Shown here piece after piece: positions 1 to 7,219 of a stretch of 17,178 bases of DNA (position 1 is the stretch's first letter; every line of letters starts with the position of its first letter). The notes under the pieces were generated by a model. The model was not told the DNA's origin. It did not search any database and was given only the letters and a program-made list of their open reading frames with translations. Source of the stretch: JADJQU01 sp035490315 (GTDB lineage Bacteria > Planctomycetota > UBA1135 > GCA-002686595). The stretch covers positions 1 through 17,178 of the forward strand of contig DATHET010000227.1 of NCBI GenBank assembly GCA_035490315.1, read 5' to 3'. A program made the translations under genes and the position numbers.

Positions 1-479
1 CCGTGTACGGCGAGATCGTCCACGTGCCCCTGGTCGTCTTCCCCCCGCGCGACGCAACCCTCGCGCAGCCCAAGAGCCCCGCTTCCCAGGTCGACGTCGC
101 CGCCACCATCGCGGCCATCGCGGGCGTGGATTACCACGGTCCAGGCCGCGACCTGCGCACGGAACCAGGCCAGTCCCTGGTGCAGATCCAGCACGGGGCC
201 GCGCCTTTCCGCAGCGCCGGCTGCGGCGAAATCGCCGGCAAGGACGCGCGCGCGGTGGTGGACGGGCGCTGGAAACTGCTCGATATGGAGGGAACGCTCC
301 AGCTTTTCGACCTCGAAGCCGATCCTGGGGAGACGCGCGATCTGGCGCCGGGCAACCCCGCCCTGGTCGAGCAGCTCAGCGCGAAACTCCCCGAGCGCAT
401 GCTCCACGCCACCCCTGTCGGCCGCGAAGCTCATCCCACTCCCAGCGACGAAAAACGCCTGCGCGCCCTGGGGTATTGA
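1..479 (+). CDS. Sulfatase (arylsulfatase family), C-terminal part, cut by the left edge
   Basis: This is the last 159 residues of a type I sulfatase, which hydrolyses sulfate esters in the alkaline phosphatase superfamily; planctomycetes use many on sulfated polysaccharides. The visible part opens with YGEIVHVPLVVFPP, matching the family's conserved 'Y(E/G)E..HVPL' strand. QVDVAATIAAIAG follows, matching the 'vDl.PTil.laG' segment. Near residues 90-115 comes GRWKLL...LFDLEADPGETRDLA, the standard C-terminal sulfatase signature, and the protein ends in LRALGY, a common ending in this family. The reading frame is open at the left edge (first full codon at base 3), so the metal-binding N-terminus and the (C/S)xPxR site that becomes formylglycine lie outside the window. 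The substrate cannot be predicted. The kinase gene follows 54 nt downstream on the same strand, so the two may be co-transcribed. Confidence 0.85.
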   Translation, partial: VYGEIVHVPLVVFPPRDATLAQPKSPASQVDVAATIAAIAGVDYHGPGRDLRTEPGQSLVQIQHGAAPFRSAGCGEIAGKDARAVVDGRWKLLDMEGTLQLFDLEADPGETRDLAPGNPALVEQLSAKLPERMLHATPVGREAHPTPSDEKRLRALGY

Positions 480-533
480 CGCAGGCCCCGGATTCGCCTG
501 GTGTGCGGATCCGCTATCCTGACGATACTCCCC

Positions 534-3500
534 ATGCTGTCCCCGCTCGACGACGACCCCATCCTGAAGGACATCCCCCTGGTCGAGGGCTGGAAGGTCC
601 TGCCGCCGGTGGTGCTCTACGCCAAGATCGGCCAGGGCGGGATGGGCGCCGTCTACCGCGGTCGGCACCTCGATTTCGACATCGACGTCGCGGTCAAGTG
701 CCTCAAGGCCTCGCTAGCGTCCGAGGACGAGCAGTTCATCGCGCGCTTCAAGCGCGAGGCCCGGCTCGCAGCCTCGCTCAGCCACGAGAACCTGATCCGG
801 GTCTACGACTCGCGCCGCGCCCACGGGCTGCACTACCTGGTGATGGAGTTCGTCGACGGCGAGAACCTGCGCGCGCGCGTGACGCGCAAGGGTCCGCTGG
901 AGGACTTCGAGGCCGCGACGATCCTGCTCGGCGCCGCGCGCGGGCTGGCCAAGGCCCACCACCACGCCGAGACCGTGGTCCACCGCGACGTCAAGCCGGA
1001 CAATATTCTCATCTCGCGCCGCGGCGAGGTGAAGCTCGCGGACTTGGGGATAGCCAAAGCGCTCGATCAATCCGACGCCGCGACCTTCAATACGCAGGGA
1101 GTGATCGGGACGCCGCAGTACATGGCGCCGGAGCAATGGGACCGCGACCAGGACCTCGGGCCGCAAGCCGACATCTGGTCCTTCGGCGCGACGCTCTACT
1201 ACATGTTGACGGCCGAGAGCGGGATCCGCTCCGGGACGCAGAAACAGATCTACGTCGACGTCTGCCAGAAGCCCTTCCCCGACGTGCGCAGGAAGCGGCC
1301 GGACATCCATCCCGAGCTGGTCGCGATCCTCGACAAATGTCTGCAGAAGGACATGAACGATCGCTACGCGGATGCGGGCGAGCTGGCCAAGGCGCTCGAG
1401 GCCTTCATTGGCCATCGGCCGACGACGCTCGACGATCCGGACACGGGCAGCCAGGGCACGATCGCGCTCGTCTCGCCGCCGCCGATGCCGACGATGAAGC
1501 GCATCCGCACGCACGTCGAGCTGGGCACGGGCGAAGCGGCGACGCCGGCGCCGCAGATGACCACGATCCTCCGGCGGCCGCGCAAGAAATGGCCGATCGT
1601 CGCGGGGGTTGCGGGGGTCGTGATCGTCGGGGCGATCGTGGCCTTCAAGGTCTTTGGAACCAAGGGCGGGGGCCTGCCGGAAGGGCCGGTGGCGGATGCG
1701 ACGCCGCCGAAGCTGCGCGAAGCAAGCCCGAAGGACCGTGAGATCCTCGAAGCGGGAACGCCTCAACAGGTCAAGCTCTTCTTCGACGAGGAGCTTGGTT
1801 CCGCGAAGCTCTCGAATCAAGGCGGCGACTTCAAGGCGGCCGGCAGTCGCGACAAGCAGACGGCCAGCTTCGATCTCAACGTGCCGAACGCCGCGGGCGA
1901 GTGGAATCTCCAATACGAGGTCACGGACGTCGCCGGGAATACCACCACCGGCAGGCTCCTCTACATGAGCGCCGCCAAGGCTCCGCCCAAGGTGCCGCGA
2001 ATCCTGTTGAATCCGCCGGTCTCGAGCCAGGACTCGATCTACCTCAAGGAAACGCTCTTCGCCCTGCGCGGCGAGATCGAGAATCCCACCGAGCTCGACA
2101 AGGTCACGCTGAAAGTTGGAGCCGAGTCCGTCGCTTATCCGCTGACAGACCGCCAATTCCGGATCGACTACGATCAGATCCCGCGCGACAGGACCACCAA
2201 GGTCCGGCTCGAGTACGGGAACGAGAGCACGCCCTTCGAGATCGTGCAGGATTCGCAGCCGCCGAAAATTGCCTTCGTCAAACCAGCGGGCGGAGTGCTG
2301 CGCACGAATGTCGACAAGGTGGACATCGAGGTCAAGGTGACCGATTCCAACCTGGCGCAGGTGGAGCTCGACCAGACCAAGATGGTCCGTGCCGACGGGG
2401 ACAACTGGCGCATGCAGGGCGTCGAGCTCGAGCGCGAAGGCGACATCTACTTCGAGATCTCGGCCACGGACAAGGCCGGTAATTTCAAGAAGACCAGCGC
2501 CGTGATCACGCGCGATACGGCGAAGGCGAAGTTGCAGGACATCAGTCTCGCGGAGGGCAGCGAGGTGGAACCGGGGCAGAGAGTTCCGCTGACACTCAGC
2601 TTCAACGAAGAGCTCGAGACTGCCCGCGTCGATGGAAAGGACACGCCGACCTCGGGAAGTTCCCTGAAGACCTCGCTCACGGTTCCCGAAGGCGAAGGCT
2701 CTTGGAAGGTCGACTACGACGTCGCGGATCGCGCGGGCAATCACACCAGCGCTACCCTCAGTTACTCGCGCAAGAGCAAGCCAGCGGCCCTCGCTCCGCA
2801 CTTGTCGATCGACTTGCCCCTAGAAAACAACGAGATCTACGTCTCCGGCGCGAACCTGGTGGTGCCAGGGACCGTCGAGAATCCCTCGGACGAGACGGCA
2901 AGCTTCATCGTCGACGGCAAACCCGTCGACGCCAAGCTCGAGAATGGCAAGTTGATCGGGGATCTCTCCCTCCCGCTGAACAAGCGCTCGAAGGTCGAGC
3001 TCAAGTATGGCAAGACCGTGGTCAAGACTTTCACCGTCATCCAGGACTCGAAGGAGCCGGTGATCACGCCCATGTTTCCGGCGACGGCGGACTTCCTCAC
3101 CAAGGAGAAGTCAATCGACCTGCAGGTGCGCGTGGTCGAGGACAATCTGCGCAGCGTGCTGCTCGACTCGCGCGAGATGAAGCTGGACAGCAAGGGAATC
3201 TGGCGCGTCGACGGGCTGGCTCTCCCACGCGACGAAACTTTTCCCTTCGAGGTGGTCGCGACCGATAAGGCGGGCCACACCGCGAGGCAGACGCTCGCTA
3301 TCACGCGCGACACCATCGCCCCGAGCTTGAGCGCCGACTCGCTGCCCAAGGAAGGCACGGAGTTCGCCGCGGGAGCTCCGGTCGAGGCCACGCTGGTCTT
3401 CGACGAAGCTATCGCCGCCGTGATCGTCGGCGGAAGCGAGACTCGAGCGACGGATCGCTCCGTGAAACTGACGCTGACCTTCCCCGACGGCGAGAGCTCC

Positions 3501-4388
3501 TGGCCTCTGCAGGGAACAGTCCGCGACCTCGCGGGCAACGACGGTGACTTCAGGCTCACGCTGCGTCGCTCGCCCGCTGCCGCGACGCCGCCGCTGAAAG
3601 TACCGGAGAACACGGGCCCGGCGATCGCCGTCAAGGACACTTCAGCGCCGCCGGGCTGGAAGATCCTGGAGGCGGCTGCCCCTGGAACTCGCTGGGCGAA
3701 AAAAGTGCAGGAGCCCAAGAGCGGAATCATCTTCGTCCTGATCGAGCCCGGCGAGTTCGACATGGGCTCGCCGACGAAGGAAACGGGCCGCGACAAGGAC
3801 GAAATCCCCCACCACGTCAAGCTGACCCAGGCCTTCTATCTCGCCATCACCGAGACGACACAGAAGCAGTACAAGCAGGTCACGACCAGGAATCCCAGCA
3901 AGTTCAGCGGCGACGACAAGCCGGTGGAGAACGTGAGCTGGGCGGACGCGAATTCATTCTGCGGGTTGATCGGCTGCGAGCTGCCGACCGAAGCGCAATG
4001 GGAATACGCCTGCCGGGCCGGCAAGACCCAGCCTTTTTCGACCAGCGTGAACCTGACCAAGCTCCAGGCCAACTTCAACGGCGACGAGGCCTACGACTTC
4101 GCGCGCGACCAGGGCAAGTCGAAGCCGTTGAACGTCAAGAGCTTCCCGGCCAACGACTGGCAGCTCTTCGACATGTGCGGAAATGTCGCGGAGTGGTGCC
4201 GCGACAGCGAGGCGAGCTATCCGATCAAGTTGTCGATCGATCCCGCGGTCACGGGATCGAGCAAGCACATCATCCGCGGCGGCGGTTGGATGTCGCCGAA
4301 GAGCGATTGCCGATCGGCGAACCGCGACCGCGACGAAGCGACGGCCAAGGACGACAACACGGGGTTCCGCTGCTCGAAGACATTATGA
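534..4388 (+). CDS. Membrane Ser/Thr protein kinase with Ig-like repeats and a C-terminal FGE-sulfatase-like domain
   Basis: A 1284-residue chimera. The N-terminal Hanks-type kinase (about 25-295) has the glycine loop GQGGMGAVY (33-41), the VAVK lysine (K55), the catalytic loop HRDVKPDN (D152), DLG in place of DFG (D170) and GTPQYMAPE (192-200), so it should be active. One transmembrane segment (about 354-374) puts the kinase in the cytoplasm and the rest outside. Residues 391-1014 are Ig-like beta domains in about 2.5 copies of a three-part module. Residues 1061-1284 are an FGE-sulfatase (SUMF1) domain, with LPTEAQWEYACRAG, DMCGNVAEWC and a final GFR. Of the two FGE catalytic cysteines, the first position is Ser1254 and the second is Cys1259, so formylglycine-generating activity is unlikely; a ligand-binding role is more plausible. 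I chose ATG 534 because 11 extra residues from GTG 501 add nothing recognisable. The stop is 1 nt before a large inverted repeat. Confidence 0.92.
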   Translation: MLSPLDDDPILKDIPLVEGWKVLPPVVLYAKIGQGGMGAVYRGRHLDFDIDVAVKCLKASLASEDEQFIARFKREARLAASLSHENLIRVYDSRRAHGLHYLVMEFVDGENLRARVTRKGPLEDFEAATILLGAARGLAKAHHHAETVVHRDVKPDNILISRRGEVKLADLGIAKALDQSDAATFNTQGVIGTPQYMAPEQWDRDQDLGPQADIWSFGATLYYMLTAESGIRSGTQKQIYVDVCQKPFPDVRRKRPDIHPELVAILDKCLQKDMNDRYADAGELAKALEAFIGHRPTTLDDPDTGSQGTIALVSPPPMPTMKRIRTHVELGTGEAATPAPQMTTILRRPRKKWPIVAGVAGVVIVGAIVAFKVFGTKGGGLPEGPVADATPPKLREASPKDREILEAGTPQQVKLFFDEELGSAKLSNQGGDFKAAGSRDKQTASFDLNVPNAAGEWNLQYEVTDVAGNTTTGRLLYMSAAKAPPKVPRILLNPPVSSQDSIYLKETLFALRGEIENPTELDKVTLKVGAESVAYPLTDRQFRIDYDQIPRDRTTKVRLEYGNESTPFEIVQDSQPPKIAFVKPAGGVLRTNVDKVDIEVKVTDSNLAQVELDQTKMVRADGDNWRMQGVELEREGDIYFEISATDKAGNFKKTSAVITRDTAKAKLQDISLAEGSEVEPGQRVPLTLSFNEELETARVDGKDTPTSGSSLKTSLTVPEGEGSWKVDYDVADRAGNHTSATLSYSRKSKPAALAPHLSIDLPLENNEIYVSGANLVVPGTVENPSDETASFIVDGKPVDAKLENGKLIGDLSLPLNKRSKVELKYGKTVVKTFTVIQDSKEPVITPMFPATADFLTKEKSIDLQVRVVEDNLRSVLLDSREMKLDSKGIWRVDGLALPRDETFPFEVVATDKAGHTARQTLAITRDTIAPSLSADSLPKEGTEFAAGAPVEATLVFDEAIAAVIVGGSETRATDRSVKLTLTFPDGESSWPLQGTVRDLAGNDGDFRLTLRRSPAAATPPLKVPENTGPAIAVKDTSAPPGWKILEAAAPGTRWAKKVQEPKSGIIFVLIEPGEFDMGSPTKETGRDKDEIPHHVKLTQAFYLAITETTQKQYKQVTTRNPSKFSGDDKPVENVSWADANSFCGLIGCELPTEAQWEYACRAGKTQPFSTSVNLTKLQANFNGDEAYDFARDQGKSKPLNVKSFPANDWQLFDMCGNVAEWCRDSEASYPIKLSIDPAVTGSSKHIIRGGGWMSPKSDCRSANRDRDEATAKDDNTGFRCSKTL
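1704..3575 (+). repeat. Coding repeat: A-B-C-A'-B'-C'-A'' Ig-like modules within the kinase gene
   Basis: Protein-level repeats can be read directly. Module A (from about 1704, 2519 and 3315) has a '(FDEEL/FNEEL/FDEAI)' strand, a 'GEW/GSW/SSW' turn and 'D(V/R/L)AGN'. Module B (within 1990-2265 and 2800-3050) has 'ENP(T/S)(E/D)' and ends in 'F.(I/V)(V/I)QDS(Q/K)'. Module C (to 2518 and 3314) has 'ATDKAG(N/H)' and ends in '(V/A)ITRDT'. The A-B-C unit is about 272 residues in the first copy and about 265 in the second, followed by a lone A''. Identity is low to moderate, so this is an old internal duplication and not a recent DNA repeat. The boundaries are approximate. Confidence 0.75.
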
Positions 4389-4389
4389 G

Positions 4390-4494
4390 TACGGAGTCAG
4401 GTGAATTCGTCCGGAGTCGTGCGGCGCGTCTCGCCTGCGCTGCGCGCAGGCGAGACGCGCCGCACGACTCCGGACGAATTCACCTGACTCCGTA
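4390..4494. repeat. Perfect 51-bp inverted repeat, 3-nt loop; probable bidirectional terminator
   Basis: The left arm (4390-4440) and right arm (4444-4494) are exact reverse complements over 51 bases, with the loop TGC at 4441-4443. The repeat nearly fills the gap between two convergent stop codons: TGA 4386-4388 on the plus strand and TGA 4503-4501 on the minus strand. Each arm holds two copies of CGGAGTC (or its complement) exactly 20 nt apart (4392 and 4412; 4466 and 4486) and one GAATTC. Position suggests a transcription stop for both genes. However, there is no T-tract on either side, and the stem is much longer and more perfect than ordinary intrinsic terminators. A REP/MITE-like mobile palindrome that landed here is the main alternative. 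The repeat itself is certain; its role is inferred. Confidence 0.9.
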
Positions 4495-4500
4495 TCGCGA

Positions 4501-5136
4501 TCAGAATCCGTAGCCGATCGTGCCCGCGAACTGGACGTAGTCCGCGTCGCCAGCGCCGAAGGCGTCGATGTCCGTTCCGAAGAGTCCGCGCAGGTCCACG
4601 CCGAAGTTGAAGCGCGCGATCGTGTAGTAGACCCCGGCGTGGGCGTAGAAGCCGAGCGAGCTGTCGGTCTCGGCGACGATCGTTCCCGCCAACAGCGGAT
4701 CGACCTGCGCGCCATCGACGCCGTTGGTAGCCCAGATGTAGCTCGCTCCCGCGCCGACGTAGGGATGCAGCCCCACCGGTCCGAGGGCGAAGGTCTTGCG
4801 CGCTCCGAGGAACATCTCCGTGTTCTGGCCGATGCCGCCACCGGAGTCGTCGTCGCTGTAGTGGAACCCGGCTTCGACGCCGACCCAATTGTCGGGACGA
4901 TACGAATCGAACTCGAGCCCGAGGGTGAACTGGCTGTCGTTGGGATCCCAGCCGCTGTCGTCCAGCTCGCGTTGGCCGACCAGCAGGGTCAGCGACGCCA
5001 CGTCCTGGTCCCGATACGTGTCCTTGTCCTTCGGGCTGTACGCGGCGGGCGGAAGGAAAAGCCCGTTGGGCTGGGCCGTTTCGCCGCCGGTGAGCGAGGA
5101 GGCGCCGAGAAGCGAGGCGAGGAGAAGCAGGGGCAT
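4501..5136 (-). CDS. Outer-membrane beta-barrel protein, function unknown
   Basis: This is a 211-residue secreted protein. The N-terminus MPLLLLASLLGASSL is a signal peptide, probably cleaved before or around GETAQPN. The rest alternates polar and hydrophobic residues with many Gly and aromatic residues in short strands, such as FTLGLEF, WVGVEAGFHY, GLHPYVGAGASYIW, GFYAHAGVYY and FNFGVDLRGLFG. It ends in a terminal Phe (GTIGYGF), as expected for the last strand of an outer-membrane barrel. The size fits a small 8- to 10-stranded barrel of the OmpA/OmpW or opacity-protein type, but no family signature is clear enough to name. The frame stays open to base 5433, but I chose the ATG at 5136 because the signal peptide starts there and AAGGTG lies 6 nt upstream. 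It converges with the kinase across the inverted repeat and is divergent from the next gene. Confidence 0.78.
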   Translation of the reverse strand: MPLLLLASLLGASSLTGGETAQPNGLFLPPAAYSPKDKDTYRDQDVASLTLLVGQRELDDSGWDPNDSQFTLGLEFDSYRPDNWVGVEAGFHYSDDDSGGGIGQNTEMFLGARKTFALGPVGLHPYVGAGASYIWATNGVDGAQVDPLLAGTIVAETDSSLGFYAHAGVYYTIARFNFGVDLRGLFGTDIDAFGAGDADYVQFAGTIGYGF

Positions 5137-5140
5137 GGAG

Positions 5141-5148
5141 ATCACCTT
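5141..5148 (-). promoter_or_regulatory. Ribosome-binding site of the beta-barrel gene
   Basis: On the minus strand AAGGTGAT stands just before the ATG at 5136; its AAGGTG part ends 6 nt from the start codon, a normal spacing. This supports the internal ATG over the starts further upstream in the same open frame. Confidence 0.5.
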
Positions 5149-5386
5149 GGGGTTGGAAGCTCTGGTTGGGATCCGGACCGGACTTTTCGAGCCGCGACTC
5201 GTCGCGCATCGACACTGTCCAGCGGCCTCGAAGCCTAGACATTGGGTCACCGGGAGATCAAGGGAGCGCGGAGCACATTCCGTGGTCGAAATCGATCGGC
5301 TTCCCGCATCGAAGGCGGAAACGTCCATGATTCCACTGAGTTTCCAGCGCACGAGAGCGACAGGGACCGCGCGCATGGGCCTTCGC

Positions 5387-5402
5387 GCAGAGTAATCTCT
5401 GC
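5387..5402. promoter_or_regulatory. Small inverted repeat just upstream of the GT-C gene start
   Basis: GCAGAG (5387-5392) and CTCTGC (5397-5402) form a perfect 6-bp inverted repeat around TAAT, ending 3 nt before the GTG start at 5406. It occupies the place where a Shine-Dalgarno site would lie. It could be an operator or a short RNA hairpin limiting initiation, but a 6-bp repeat can also occur by chance. In the 269-nt divergent gap 5137-5405 I see no promoter I would defend. Confidence 0.25.
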
Positions 5403-5405
5403 TCA

Positions 5406-7202
5406 GTGAACGCCAGGCCGAGATCCAGAGCACCCGTCCTGATCGGAGCTCTCCTGGTCGCCGGCCTGGCCGCCTTCGCCTACCGCAACGCGATCACCGG
5501 CGACTTCACCGGCGGCGACACGATCGCGCTGATCGAAGTCAGCCGGGTCCAGTCGCTCGGCGACCTGGTCAAGGTCTGGACGCAGCCGATGCTGCCGATC
5601 CTGACGCTGTTCTACCGGCCGGTCGCGAATTTCTCCTACACGCTCGACCATTGGATCTGGGGGATGGACGCGCGCGGATTCCACATCACGGACGTCGCGA
5701 TCCACGCGATCACCGCGGCGCTGGTCGTGATGCTGGTCTGGCGCTGGTCGAAGCAAGCACTCGCTGCGACCCTGGCCGGGCTCACGTTCGCGTTGCATCC
5801 GATCCTGATGGAGACGGTGCCGAACCCGACGCGGCGCCAGGACATGCTCGGCGGGATGTTCATGGTGCTCGCGTTGTGCACCCTGCCCGATTTCCGCGAG
5901 GGCAAGCCGCGCTTCTTGCATTGGATTCCGTCGCTCACGGCCTGCGCCCTGGCGATGGGAGCGAAGGAAGGCAGCGTCGTCTTTCCCGCGCTGGTCTTCG
6001 CCTGGGCGATGCTCACCGTTGCGGGCGACGCGCCGGGAAAGCCGCGTTGGAAGTCGGCCTTGCGCATCGCGGCGCCCTTTGCGGCGCTCACGATCGCTTT
6101 CGTCGCGGTCCGCGCGGTGGTCCTCGGGGGAGCCGGCGGCAATGCGGCCTCGTGGAAGTGGACCGCGAGCTCGATGGCGGCCAATCTCGAGAACGTCGCC
6201 GACTATCTCGACGACCTGGTCTACCCGCTGCGCGCGATCTTCCATCCCTACCTGAGCGGCGCCGATCGGGCGATCGCGATCGCCGCCGCGATCGGATTCT
6301 GCTGCATGGTTCCCGCGCTGTTCCGCTGGTGGAAGTCCACGCGGTCAGGCGCCAAGGGATTGTTCGCGCTCGGCGTGCTCGCGCTGGGAGCCGTGCTGTT
6401 CTTTCCAGCCATCTCCTCCTGGCTGCGAAGCGTGATCGAGCAGGCCTACCGCAACGAAGCCTGGCCCAGGGTGGCGGCGATGATCGATTCGCCGCGCAAG
6501 CAACCGGTCGAGATGTACGTCTGGAAGGCCTTCAGTCTTGCGCGTCTGCTCGCGAGCGGCGTGCTCATCGTGCTCGGGGTGCTGCTCGGGGTCCTGTGGT
6601 TCCGCGCGCGAAAGCTGCGGCCCTCGAGCAGCGCGGAATCCGCCTGGATGGCTTTCTGTCTCTTGTGGATGGGCTTGCACCTGGGCCTGTTCCTCGCCGT
6701 GCAGCGCTACCACGCCTGGAACGCCTACGTTCCCGCGATCCCCTTCTGTTGTCTGCTCGGACTCGCCGTGGCTCGCAGCGGCGAGCACGAGCGCGTGAAA
6801 ACTGCCGGCGCGATCCTCGTGATGCTGTTCCTCGCCGCCTTCTCGCCCTTGGTGCGCAGTCTGGACGTGTGGAAAGCCAACGGCAGATTCAACTCGATGC
6901 TGATGGCCGAGATCATGCGCATCGCGCGCGAGACTCCCCCGGGGACGACGCTCGAATTCCGCGACCTGCCCAACCACAATTTTTCCTGGCACACGAATGG
7001 CCCGGAGCCCGTGTCCGTCTACACGCTCAACGCGGCCTGCACGATCTCGCTGGTGAAAATCGAAGCGCCCGAAAAGGATCTGCGCGTCGTGGTCGTGTCG
7101 CAGAAACCGGTGCGCGAGCCTTTCTCGTCGATCCAACTGGTCGCCGAGCCGAGCGCGAGTCAGCGCGCGATCGTCCGCGCGAAGATCACTTCCGCGGACT
7201 GA
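5406..7202 (+). CDS. Polytopic GT-C / TMTC-like (O-mannosyltransferase-like) membrane protein
   Basis: A 598-residue integral membrane protein with roughly 11-12 hydrophobic segments. The first is near residues 10-27; others lie near 95-115, 117-134, 150-160, 215-240, 285-305, 315-335, 375-400 and 420-490. The N-terminal half resembles the TMTC / protein O-mannosyltransferase-like GT-C glycosyltransferases. YRPVANFSYTLDHWIWGMDARGFH matches 'yRPl...sy.ldy.i.G.....H', and HPILMETVPNPTRRQDMLGGMF matches 'HPi..EaV....gR.dlla..F'. Such enzymes move a sugar from a lipid carrier to an acceptor on the outer face of the membrane. The last 110 residues or so form a soluble tail with no recognised fold. 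GTG 5406 is the only usual start codon in frame between the upstream TGA at 5337 and the first membrane segment, and it lacks a Shine-Dalgarno site. The stop is 17 nt from the convergent exoprotein gene. The family assignment is moderate; donor and acceptor are unknown. Confidence 0.72.
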   Translation: MNARPRSRAPVLIGALLVAGLAAFAYRNAITGDFTGGDTIALIEVSRVQSLGDLVKVWTQPMLPILTLFYRPVANFSYTLDHWIWGMDARGFHITDVAIHAITAALVVMLVWRWSKQALAATLAGLTFALHPILMETVPNPTRRQDMLGGMFMVLALCTLPDFREGKPRFLHWIPSLTACALAMGAKEGSVVFPALVFAWAMLTVAGDAPGKPRWKSALRIAAPFAALTIAFVAVRAVVLGGAGGNAASWKWTASSMAANLENVADYLDDLVYPLRAIFHPYLSGADRAIAIAAAIGFCCMVPALFRWWKSTRSGAKGLFALGVLALGAVLFFPAISSWLRSVIEQAYRNEAWPRVAAMIDSPRKQPVEMYVWKAFSLARLLASGVLIVLGVLLGVLWFRARKLRPSSSAESAWMAFCLLWMGLHLGLFLAVQRYHAWNAYVPAIPFCCLLGLAVARSGEHERVKTAGAILVMLFLAAFSPLVRSLDVWKANGRFNSMLMAEIMRIARETPPGTTLEFRDLPNHNFSWHTNGPEPVSVYTLNAACTISLVKIEAPEKDLRVVVVSQKPVREPFSSIQLVAEPSASQRAIVRAKITSAD

Positions 7203-7219
7203 GACGGACGCGGACGTCG

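Noticed and set aside
501..533. GTG 501 as the kinase start
   Set aside because: It adds 11 residues (MCGSAILTILP) with no domain role, and ATG 534 follows closely. I cannot exclude it.
714..2801. A 695-codon open frame on the minus strand opposite the kinase
   Set aside because: There are no domains or signal peptide, it is Arg/Leu-rich, and it is the complement of a well-supported kinase reading frame.
534..4388. The FGE-like domain as the activating enzyme for the upstream sulfatase
   Set aside because: The position suggests it, but the first catalytic cysteine is a serine (Ser1254), and the domain lies outside the membrane at the end of an Ig stalk, while sulfatases are usually matured before export.
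4501..7202. The beta-barrel and the cytochromes as a porin-cytochrome electron conduit
   Set aside because: The barrel is only 211 residues, about 9 kb away and in another transcription unit; Mtr/Pcc-type porins are far larger and adjacent to their cytochromes.
7203..7219. A terminator between the GT-C gene and the FG-GAP gene
   Set aside because: The 17-nt gap has no stem-loop or T-tract; any terminator would have to lie inside the genes.
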